From the NCBI GenBank assembly GCA_033398695.1, contig CM065814.1, positions 81,610,358 through 81,674,357 of the forward strand: a stretch of 64,000 nucleotides of DNA, in the 5' to 3' direction. The position numbers and the translations under genes are program-made. The notes under the pieces were generated by a model. It saw only the letters and a program-made list of their open reading frames with translations, did no database searches and was not told the DNA's origin. Position 1 is the first letter of the stretch. Each line of letters begins with the position of its first letter. Below are positions 9,699 through 19,623 of this stretch, piece by piece. This stretch comes from Orobanche coerulescens (Eukaryota; Streptophyta; Magnoliopsida; Lamiales; Orobanchaceae).

Positions 9699-12277
9699 TA
9701 AATGGTATCGGAGCTTAGGTTGTGGAAACCTAGGCTGTCGGGTCAGTGGTGTCTATCGAGTTTTTGTCTCGTCGGATTTTATCTGACTGAGTCGTGTCGC
9801 GACGCGTCGTCTGAGTTTGTTGGTCGTGATTAGTATCGTGGGGCGATCATCATCTTCGTGCGACCTGTGGCTGTAAGTCTCCCTTCTTTGTGTTGTGCCT
9901 CGTGTGACACGAGCTATTTTTATGATTTATTTGCTAAGTGACGGAATCCTCTTATGGATTTTGATTTCTTGATACGCGACTATTTGACTCTCATACTTCG
10001 TTCATATGAGGAGTAGTGTTGATGGATTGTGCATGTTTGACTTTATTCCTTTTATCCGCTGCGTGAGTTCCTTTGTAATGATTTTCGGTATTTTACCGAC
10101 TGAGTTTTATTTCGAAAATCGATTCCTTCAACCGAGTTGTTGGCCTTGACCGTTTTGACGGTAGTTGGGTGTTTTCAAATGATTTTGTGAGTTTTGATAA
10201 GTACTACCGTCATCGACCTTTTTGGGCATTCTAACCCATTGAATTATTTTTGAAAACCTTGAGTATCTTAGAAAATTGAAATTCGAGACGTACTTTTAAA
10301 GCGAATTATTTTCTCGCGGTATTGTGTTTTCTAATGCCGCAATACATTTCAAAAATTTTCCGGTTGAGGACCAAAAATATTTTTGAGATATTTTCAAATG
10401 CAGTTGCTTAGACCCAAGGGTCGAATATTTTTGAAAGTTTTTCACTAAAGGAAAGGTGTCCTCATTTTTGTTCAAACGCAAGATGATTTTCAAAGTCTCG
10501 ATAATGGTGTTTGTGCTACTTTTTGTAAAATGATACTCAAGATCAACTGTTGTTTCCAAACTGTTTTCAAAAGGTGGTTTTCATTTTTAAAACCTATCAT
10601 TCCTGTTTGCGGACCGGAAATGCGTGTATGGTTTTCGAACTTTCGTTGCGGTGTCAACCCCGAATTGTGATTGAATTGGTGGCGTGAGCGTCGAGTCATT
10701 CGCCACGCATATGTTTTGTTGACCCTCTGTGAGAGGTGTGGTAGTGTTTACCGCTTATCGCCTCGTGGTGATTGCGTATTGTCGCACTAGTGTGGGTTGT
10801 TAAAGCCTGGATTTTTATGCGTTATACACATGGGTGATTGTTTCATGATGTTTGTGATTGTGTGATGGCCGCCGTTCGGGATGTTGTAATCTTCGAATGA
10901 TGCCGTTGTTGTTGTGATTTTTGTATGCGTTGATATGTTATGCTGAGTTGGCATCTCCGGTATGTTGTTTTGCGGTGTTTTGATCCATTGTATCGAGCAT
11001 TTATATTTTCGGTATGCCGAGCCGAGGCGTTTCAATCGTGATGTGCCGGGGCATGCACGTGTAAATTGTCTTTCTCGTCGATGACACATTTCAAGTGTGG
11101 ACTCGAGGGACACCGAATTCAGTTTGTGAATTGGCTACCGAGACTTTCGGAGTTCGCGCTTCAGCACAGATATCAGAATCGGCTTTGAGAGGCCTTTGAA
11201 GCATGTTTCATCGGTTGCTTGTTGTGTCGTCACCTTGATTTTGCTGTTGTGAGTTGCGGGGGCGACCTTCTTTTATAAGAGGTCGAATGTAGTACCCGTG
11301 TTGTTTTTAGACTTCTGTATTTTCTCTTTCTCCAGTCTGTCGATTCGCTCGTGATCGTTGGTACTTTATGAACTTGTTCTATATTTCGGTTCATCGTCCG
11401 AGCAGTGTGATCTTGTTGTTGGTCGATCTGATTATCGATGTTACTTTTTCGGGTTCAGTTCGATTCTTGTGAACCTTGTTTGGGAGTGACATCATCTGGT
11501 TCTACTAGTTCTTTTATTCGAAGTGGATCGGCTTTGGAACTCTTGTGTTTCCGACTCTGTCGACTCATTTATGTTCGTTGACATTTCTGAGCTTGTCCTG
11601 CTCCTTGCTTTTGTTGATCGAACGAGTGTGGTGTTATTTCGGAATAACTCGTTGTCGTTGTGACTTTTCAATCGCTATTCCCTTTCCTGTGGATCTTCGG
11701 CAATGCATGTCTTGTAGTTCTCACCAGATCACCCTGGGAGTTGTTGTTTGAACTTTATCGTTCTTCGTGATTCGAACATGATTCTTCGATTTTTGTTGTC
11801 TCGATCGTTTGTTTGTTCGGGTTTTTGTCCTCGTTTCTTGATTGTTGAACGTTCAGGCTCCTTCGTAAATCCCTTCAGTTCGGGAAATTAGTTTCGTTTT
11901 CGACCTTCCAGCCCTTAGGCGGTGGGATTTCGTGGTTGTTCAGCGGTTGACTCGCGTTTTGATTGATGTACCGTTGGGTGGGTCAATCATATTGATTTTC
12001 GTTCGTTGTGTTTTGTGATTGTCGGATAATTGACTTGGCTATATTATCCATTTGATGACGTTGGTCACTTGTTGGTTTTTATTATATCCCTAACGGCGAC
12101 GTTGTGTTGGTCGCCGTGGAGCGTGTTTTCACGCTGTATACTCCTTTGCGTTGTTTGTAACATTTCGCCGTTGGGCGTTAGTTACGCATTCTTGTGTATC
12201 TCGTTGAGTTTTCCCGGAATATTTCTTCTCCTACTTGTTTTAAGTTTCGGACGAAACTTCTTTTAAGGAGGGTAGAA
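9699..12277 (+). other. Non-coding internal region of the LARD-like element (primer site, purine tract, fossil LTR junction)
   Basis: No reading frame resembles a retrotransposon protein. A primer-binding site lies at 9703-9719 and a purine tract at 12265-12277. Near 11262-11310 a segment (CTTCTTTTATAAGAGGTCG followed by TGTAGTACCCG) looks like a degenerate copy of the purine-tract/LTR-start junction at 12255-12290, suggesting an older element end absorbed into the internal region. Confidence 0.75.
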
Positions 12278-15033
12278 TGTAATATCCGCAATTTTCGATT
12301 TCCTAATTATTTTTTTTTCGGTGAAGTCTGTTTTGACGACTTCGCTCATGTCCGCTTCGTCATTCCGAGAATGATTAATTCTTCACTTTTTGTCATCCGA
12401 GTTCGTTTCGGTGTTGTTTTGTTGAGTTCCGTGCTTTTTAGCGACTTTTCCGCACTTGAGCTCGATTCTTGCGAATCTCGTCCGAAACTGTCGTTTCGAG
12501 TTTCTCGTAAGTTCATTTAATGTTATTATTCATGTTGCGAGCTTTGGTTTTGTGTTTCGATCGCGTATCGTGATTTTCGGACGTTTTGGGCCATTTTCGT
12601 AATTTCCCAAAGTTTTGGGTAATTACTTCCGTTGTTGAATTCCGAGCCTTCGGGTGGTCGGAATCGTGTGTCCTACTAGCTCTTAGATTCGTCTTTGTGA
12701 GTACTTCGTAACCGTATCTTCGGTTCGTATTCATGTTCGGGTTTCGGTGTCGTTTTGTTGAATTCAGGATTACTAAACGACTTTTCTAAGTATGAGTTCG
12801 TCTTTGTTAGATCACCATTAATTTTTGATGACTCCAAAAATTATAAATCTTTGCAATATTATAGAACATCGAGTTAGCTTTCCAATGGTTCAAACGGTGA
12901 GTCAATCGAGTCCGGACGAGAGAGTTATGGTCGCTTTAGTGAAAGATCACAATTGTCGGGCACCGTCCAGAGCCTTTCGGCCGATAGGGTGGGCGAAAGA
13001 CTCAACCGCCGGCTTTTACGTATGGGTATCGGCCGATCATGTCCGAAGCCTTTCGGCCGATAGGGTGGGCCGAAAGACTCTCTGCCGTGATCGGCTATAA
13101 AAGGCTCCGGCGTTTTTCTTGACATTTTCTCACTTCTCTTCTTCCATTCCGCGGGAGCTGGGGTAATCATGTAGAGATGTTGTTGGACAATAAATCCATG
13201 AAGTTTGGAGGTTCATATCATCAATCATCCGTCCTATAACATCCTCCAATCTACTGACCAGTCGATTTCCTAGAAATCTAGTTTTGGGGAATTTGGGTAT
13301 TTTTGTTGTTTTCATTCGATTAATCCGATTTAACTTAGGATTTTGATGGATTGATGATTATTTAGATGTATTATATCTTTTCCCTTGTTATTCCATGGTT
13401 GGATCGTATCGATTCGTTGTTTGAGTTGAGTCCTTGACCGACGCCTTGAAGGTGTCCTAGAAATGTCTTAGAGGGGTTTTCGGGCGTTCTACGATTATTC
13501 TTCCTCGTATGGTCGATGATTTATTGATTGTATGATGTTAGGGTCGTGTTTCTTGCGAAGAAACCGTGTTGAACCCTTTCGCTCGTCGTCGTCTTCCGCT
13601 TCGATAGCATTGGGCGTTTGAAGCTTTCCGCTGAGCCGTGTTCGTCGGAATACTTGCGTGCCGGTTTCGAGGCAAGTACCTTGTCCATACTATTCTTGTT
13701 TTGTGAATATGATAGTTGGTGATCGTCTTTATGTGGTTGTTTGATTGTTTGAAATGAGTTTTCAAAAGAATCGGTTTAGCCTTGTTAAAGGCTTGCTTTC
13801 AAAACGCGTGTGTTTTGTGAATGTTGTGTCTTGTATATGACTATGTGAATCCTATGGATATATTTTGCGTTGATGATGCACTTGGCATTTGCGTGTGGAC
13901 GTATACTATTTCATTTCGGTGCGTTGTGGTTTGACGTGGTGTTTTGCTAAGTGTTTGATGCCTCTGAGTGAATTGTTTGGATATCTTTGTTGCATTGTGT
14001 TATTTGTGTGAATGTGTGGATATGGTTGAAGGTCTACGGTGGCACATGGCATGTGATCATGTGGCCAGGATGCAACAAGTGATTGATCCAACCGTGAGAG
14101 CCTGAGATAATCTACGGTGGCACATGGCATGTGATCATGTGGCCAGGATGCAACAAGCGATTGATCCAACCGTGAGATGTGTGTGATTTGTTTCGCTAGC
14201 CAGCTCGGGAGGGTCCTTCGAGGCCTCGAGTGGGATGTCGGTGGTAGCGTCCCGGTCCTAGGCGATGCGCGTGCGTGATTATGTTTCGTTGATTTTACGT
14301 CCGTTGAGGACACGTGATGTTGGGCTTTGACCCTGTAAATTGTTGGTGATTTCCTATTTGCGAAAACAAACGTTTGGGCTGTGACCCTATCGATCTTTTG
14401 GAAAAAGAAGGATTTTATAATCCTAAATTGTTTTCTATTAAAACTCTCGATGGCATTTTAAACTGTTTGTAAATTGTTTCCCTTATTTGCGATCTTTCGG
14501 TTTTGGAAATGTTTACCCAAAACTCTTGCCTCGGGAAGTAGTTTTCTTTACGTTTGGATCTTTGAGGATTCCTGATTATTATTGTTCTTGGAACTTGTAT
14601 TGTATGGCTTGTATTTTTGCACTTGTACTTGCACTAGCAAAACAGTGGAGTTTTGCTAACCCCCGAGTATTCGGGGGGTGGATGTCTATTTTGCATTCGG
14701 GTTTTGGAGCATAGCACGAGTCGGCACGAAGGATGATGAAAGATGAACGATACTAATCACACGAGGACCATTCGTCGTATTGGTCTAGTTGTATTTTTCT
14801 TTTCCGCTGCAGTATATTTTCCCGTTGTACGGGTGTGGTTGTATTTTGACCCCTGCGTGGGCATGAGTTGTATTTGAGTTGTATGTATTTGTTGAAAGAC
14901 CAAATCGGTCTACTGAGTCATTTTAGCCTTAAAGGTGAGGTTTAGATGTTTGATTTTCGTTATCAGCCTGGTAGATCCTCGAGGAGAGGGTCTACGGCGT
15001 GTAATATCCCTGAGCGGATTTTGGGGTGTTACA
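12278..15033 (+). repeat. 3' LTR of the LARD-like element
   Basis: Near-identical to 6959-9698, including the TATAAAAG box (13096-13103), the TCGGCCGA segments and the tandem duplication (14033, 14111). It ends TGTTACA at 15033, followed by the GTACC duplication (15034-15038). Confidence 0.93.
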
Positions 15034-15200
15034 GTACCCCCTCTGGAGGTACGCAAATGATGGATGAGATCTCCGGTGGGACATTCCACTCATCAGGATG
15101 TGGGATATGACTAATATGCTCCATATAAGTCTCTATAAGGCCTTGTTGCTTGAAATAACGACTAACAAAATCATACACGGATAAACCATTGCCGGCGTGC

Positions 15201-15589
15201 CTGTTACAATAAGTAATTATGTCAAGGATGTTGTATAGAATAATGTATTTTTGATTTGATGAGATGTAGGATAAATCCAGACTAGTCTTGTGTTGCACAC
15301 GATGGCAGAACACGATCGTGCCCATCGTGGGTTACGATCGCGCCGATCGTGGGTTACGATCGCGCCGATCGTGGGTTACGATCATGCCGATCGTGGGTTA
15401 CGATTGTGCCGATCGTGGGTTACGATCGTGCCCATAGTGGGTTACGATCGTGACGATCTTGACGATCTTGGGTTACGATCGTGCTGATCGTGTGCATTCT
15501 GCCATGACCGTGGGCACGACCGTGATCGTCCAACAGCACCCGCATGCCCACGGCCATGACCGTGTGCACACGACAGCATAGACAATTAC
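15201..15589 (-). repeat. Transposase intron filled with CGATCGTG repeats, including a 22-bp tandem array
   Basis: Intron of the transposase pseudogene (minus strand, donor GTAATT at 15589, acceptor TGTAACAG ending at 15201). Between 15331 and 15493 a 22-bp unit beginning GTTACGATCG repeats at 15331, 15353, 15375, 15397, 15419 and 15441, then after a 9-bp internal duplication at 15472. Further CACGATCGTG, CATGACCGTGG and CACGGCCATGACCG copies extend to 15575. The motif matches the arrays near the Ulp1-like gene. Confidence 0.85.
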
Positions 15590-17625
15590 CTTATAGCGGC
15601 AACGGCATGACGACATGGAATCTGATCCAAATCAAACTCACGACAACAACATGTCCAGGTTCGAAGGTCAACCTCATAAGAAACTTTGTTTTCTTCGACT
15701 TTATAAACAAGTGGGGTGGTAGCTCGAACGGTAAGAGTCATACTGGCTTGCACAGAGTTAGAAAGCTTTTTAAAAGTGTGCATTGTCAACTCATGGTCTC
15801 TTGATGTAGCTTCTTCCCGCTTCTCATCAAACCAATTCTCTAAAATTAGGCGAAATATCTCAAGTAACGAGCAAACAGGTAAACGCCTCGCCCACAACAT
15901 ACGATTATTAAAGGATTCAACAGCATTGGATGTCAAGAAAATATAGCGTCGTACCGGATACTTCGACCTAGCCCACCTCTCTGGCCCAATTTCAGAAAGG
16001 CGCCTGTGAGCCCTATTAGGGCTTTCGATATGTAGTTTCGAAAAGTAGTTTTCAAAAACTTCTTCACGATGCGTGTAGGCAGCAGTTCTAAAGAGTCCTA
16101 TAGCATGCGCACCGTAGGAGGTCAGATTTTTTGCAAGATGGTGATAGCACAACCCGTGGAATGCATTCGGATAGACGGCTCGAACAGCATTCTGAATGCT
16201 CTTATGTTGGTCATTCATAATCAGTAAATCTTCCATCAGATTGTAGCATCTGTGCAGGTTATACAGAAAATAAGTCCATGACTCGTCGTTCTCTATCGGA
16301 CCGAGACCAACTGCAAGAGGAAATACTTGCTTTATTCCTTCCCTTCAGGTGGGTCCCATCAACTCTAATCACCGGTCGAAGGCACGTATCAAATGCCCTA
16401 ATACTCTGTCCGAGTGCAACGAACATGTGGCAAAACACTCCCTCACGAATCGTCTGCAAATCATAAATTGTCCCTGGATTACGCTGTTTTAACAAATACA
16501 GATAATATGGGAGCCTCTGATACGACTCATCAAAGCCGCCATATGTATTCTCTATCACTATATTCCTCGTCCGGAGAGCAAAACTGTATAGCATGTCAAT
16601 TCCGTACTCCCTACACATATCTACAATCATCTCATTTGGCCTCAAAGTGACCCCCTCACCGGTCAATCTTTTAGCAAAATAATGGGAGGCAACCTCAGAA
16701 GTGACCGATCGTGCGGCAGCACGGTTCAAATCAGGGTGACAGCTGTGCTCCAATGTCAACTTAGTAATTCTCCAAATAGTTGCACCCTCAATAGCACACA
16801 ACCTAAACTGACAATTTTTTCGCCCACTCTTACAGACAAACACTATACGTTTATCGGCGGAACGATCAGTGATACACTGTAGCATGTTTTCCAAATGATA
16901 CATTCCTACAGTTATCCTCAACTCTGTCTTGGAACAAAAGGTGGACCCCACCTCTAGCTGACCGGGAACCGGTGGAGGCTGCTCGACCCAACCCAAAGTC
17001 CTGGCACTACCGAGGTCCGGAAATAGAATGATCCAGTTACGCATTGATTGTAGATGCTCATGCTCACTCGCAGATTGATGGTCGGATGAGAAGTTCCGAC
17101 GACTCATAATCCTATCTATTTGGGCCGGTTGGCGAACCCAAGCAAGAAATTCTGCAGATAGCGACTCAAGCAAGTCTTTACAACAATCTTCATCTTCGGA
17201 TGTATGCACCTCCTCATCTTCCTCGTCTTCCTCATCTTCCTCGTATTGATAATCTTTAGAAGGCATGTCATAATTTATGTTGCCAGGCTCTACTCTTGAG
17301 CTGCTACATCCCATATTAACCTCCGGAGTGGAGGAGCTGTTGTTCTCAACATAGACCTCAGGATCTTCCTTGTATTCTACTAGTAATCGAAGTATATCGG
17401 TACCCATAATAGGACTTTTACTTTGTTTCCCTTGGCCATGTGTGTCAAGTACCATAATTTGTAATCGGACTCATTTGGACCACCCAAACCCTCTCTGATA
17501 ACCCCCACGAGGTTTGCACGACTAACATTGCTCGTTTCGATATAGACAAAAAAGGAATCCCCGTCTACATATATCGATCGCTCCCAATGACCACCGTGAT
17601 GTATCAAAATACGCTGCCATGACAT

Positions 17626-18010
17626 CTGATTACAAAAAGATGAATAACTATTCAGAAAACTGAGCGAACAATATTATAAAACGGTCTGCCTTAGACACGA
17701 CCGATGTACACGGTCGTATACTACCGTGTGCAGTGATTGTGTGCAAGTTTCTGGCCATTAACATGATCGCTGCACACGATTGTAGACGATCGTGAACACG
17801 TTAGTTGTGCGCATGATGTCAAGGTCGTTGGACAAGACCGTTGCACACAATCGTTGCACACGGTGGCTTCACATCATGTGCAGTGATTGTGTCCGTAAGA
17901 ACTGGTCGGGAATTTTTTTTCCCAGCGGTCAAATACTGATGCATACCTTCTTTATGAACCCAGAAGCACGACAAATGAAGTCTTATTTGAACATCAACTT
18001 TTCTTTTCGA
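17626..18010 (-). promoter_or_regulatory. Upstream region of the transposase with CACACGATTGTG motifs
   Basis: Copies such as ACACGACCGATG, CACACGATTGTAGACGATCG and GACAAGACCGTTGCACAC run from 17694 to 17895. On the minus strand AAAGAAGGTATGC near 17950 looks like a splice donor and TTTGTAATCAG just before the ATG like an acceptor, so the array probably lies in a 5' UTR intron. No TATA box is assigned with confidence. Confidence 0.5.
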
Positions 18011-18593
18011 ATAATCTTGTGATTTTTATAAGATTTTTGAGAGACCCTTTGTCAGAAATGATTGTGTTGTTTTGATGTATATGTTTGTAGTTAAATTTTG
18101 GTTGTTGGACATTAATATCGATCGGACCAGATGAGGAAAGTAAAAAAGAAAAAAAAGAAGAAAAGTAGTTTAAATTAAATAAAATAAAAAAAAAGTGAGA
18201 AGTCAACATTACAACAAAAGAGAGGACATTTTAGTCTTTTTAATCAAAATGGTACTAAAAACTTATAGTTTTATGAACGGGGATATAACACTTATCAATT
18301 TTATGATTTGGTATTAAAAAATTGATTCCTACTTTTTTTATATGGTTCTCTGCATTTATAATGCATTGAGAGTGCGTTGAATTAAGATCAATCACCCACT
18401 AGATCTGAAAGAATTGTGGGCTATAATAGAAGAATGAAGTTATCCCAACTATTTGCATAGAGTCAATATGGTGTGTGGTGAGAAGAAGACATATCCATTC
18501 GTGATATACAAGTGATGTGTGGATCAAGGGGAGAGACAATATAAATGATGTTGTCCGATCCGAAGTTTCATAAATAAAATAAATAACAGATTT
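18011..18593. other. AT-rich spacer without recognised genes
   Basis: No coding or repeat family is recognised. The strongly AT-rich segment at 18140-18200 (A-tracts) is low-complexity. It lies between the MULE and a degraded copia-like region. Confidence 0.5.
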
Positions 18594-19105
18594 GCAATTA
18601 TAGCAGTATAAGTTGATGTTTAAACTTAATTGGGACTCCTGAAGAGCTCAATAAAACTGCCACTGAAAATTTATGAAGTAAGTCTTACTAATAACATCTC
18701 CTAGTCATTATGAAATTATTGCAACACATGAAGCTCAGAATATAATGGTTGATGAGTTGAACCACAGCTAATATGAAATCTCCAGAAGAGATGACATGTC
18801 TCACCAACATGTGAGTTCGAGATTGTAACTTACACTGAATATAATGATTGCAATTATAGCAGTATAAGTTGATGTTTAAACTTAATTGGGACTCCTTAAG
18901 AGCTCAATAAAACTGCCACTGAAAATCTATGAAGTAAGTCTTACTAATAACATCTCCCAGTCATTATGAAATTATTGCAACACATGAAGCTCAGAATATA
19001 ATGCTTGATGAGTTTAACCACAACTAATATGAAATCTCCAGAAGAGATGACATGTCTCACCAACATGTGAGTTCGAGATTGTAACTTACACTGAATATGA
19101 TACTT
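18594..19105. repeat. 256-bp direct tandem duplication
   Basis: GCAATTATAGCAGTATAAG begins both copies, at 18594 and 18850, and the copies stay nearly identical over 256 bp with only a few substitutions. No reading frame or known element is recognised in the unit; it lies in the sequence leading to the copia-like remnant. Confidence 0.92.
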
Positions 19106-19149
19106 ATGCTAATTCGTGGAGGATTTTTAAAATACCAGAAGCATATTTA

Positions 19150-19623
19150 TATAAAAATACGCATTGCACTCTTTTTTCCTTGGTTGAGGTTTTATCCCAT
19201 TGGGTTTTCCTAGCAAGGTTTTTAATGAGGCAACTAGGATGGCATATTAACATGAATATTGTACTCTTTTCCCTTCATTAGGATTTTTCCTGCTGGGTTT
19301 TTCCTAATAAGGTTTTGACGAGACAAATTCATGGCATAATGAGTACATTACAAAGATCGATATTAGACCTCAAGAAATAAAGTACGAAGGAGTAGTTGTA
19401 CTCTTTTTCCTTCGATCAAGCTTTTCCCACAGGGTTTTCTTGACAAGGTTTTGATTAGGCAACACATGGATACTCCTATATGAATATTCTATCTACAGAG
19501 AAACTTATACTCTTATGATCACTCAGTTTTTGTTCCATGAGGTTTTACTGAGGCATACAAGAATGATCAATATGATGGGGAGCAAATTCAATTATTGCTC
19601 AGGACTTTTCCTAACAGCAGTAT
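19150..19623 (+). mobile_element. Copia-like 3' internal remnant with repeated GGTTTTCC / AAGGTTTT motifs
   Basis: Imperfect repeats of the pattern ACTCTTTTTCCTT...GGGTTTTCCTA...CAAGGTTTT...GAGGCAA occur around 19170, 19265, 19400 and 19515. Such repeats are common just before the purine tract in plant Ty1/copia elements. The sequence is cut at 19623 by a solo LTR and resumes at 22598 with a purine tract and short LTR. No coding sequence remains. Confidence 0.55.

Larger units (their letters stand above)
6959..15033 (+). mobile_element. Coding-poor LTR retrotransposon (LARD-like), probably gypsy/chromovirus-derived
   Basis: Complete element: left LTR 6959-9698 (2740 bp), internal region 9699-12277 (2579 bp), right LTR 12278-15033 (2756 bp), flanked by GTACC duplications. 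The LTRs run from TGTAATATCCGC to GGGTGTTACA. The primer site TGGTATCGGAGCTTAGG (9703) resembles plant initiator-Met sites, and the purine tract AAGGAGGGTAGAA lies at 12265-12277. The internal region has no frame with gag, protease, integrase or reverse transcriptase motifs, so the element is non-autonomous. The LTR type and the FGRNFF-like codons before the purine tract suggest a chromovirus (Tekay/Del) relative; that placement is inference. The two LTRs are very similar, including small indels. Confidence 0.93.
6676..17625 (-). pseudogene. MURA-like MULE transposase, split by an LTR element
   Basis: Read on the minus strand. The N-terminal part starts with MSWQRILIHHGGHWE at 17625 and has a frameshift near 17400. 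An acidic tract (about 17260-17210) precedes the MuDR-type region. The catalytic core shows VIRVDGTHLKG (first Asp), a frameshift near 16300, then IMNDQHKSI (second Asp) and CYHHLAKN. A SWIM zinc finger, CCCREFDLDQIPCRHAVA, ends near 15590. A GT-AG intron (15589-15201) precedes the conserved VYDFVSRYF and WNVPPE segment. The LTR element at 6959-15033 sits next to PPE; the C-terminus resumes at 6958 with two CCHC knuckles, CGKCKGTGHNRKSC and CSICRNDDHDIRGC. A non-coding first exon and intron (about 17950-17626) are likely, since TTTGTAATCAG precedes the ATG. Frameshifts and the insertion make it non-functional. Confidence 0.85.
1..18010. mobile_element. Mutator-like element (MULE) carrying Ulp1-like, SIM-like and transposase genes; ends not resolved
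   Basis: Three gene remnants belong together: a DUF1985/Ulp1-peptidase pseudogene (+, 140-3653), a small two-exon gene (+, 5971-6341) and a MURA-type transposase (-, 17625-6676). Plant MULEs carrying Ulp1-like genes are a known class (KI-MULE/Kaonashi). The strongest evidence of unity is one degenerate motif family, CACACGATCGTG / CCCATCGTGGGCACG. It fills introns of both large genes and the spacers between genes (248-536, 3727-4035, 4787-4862, 5216-5272, 5628-5796, 15293-15575, 17694-17895). An LTR element of 8075 bp is inserted inside the transposase gene. I found no convincing terminal inverted repeats or 9-bp duplication; the left end may lie outside the window and the right limit is set only by the last motif array and a putative first exon near 17,985. 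Confidence 0.7.
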
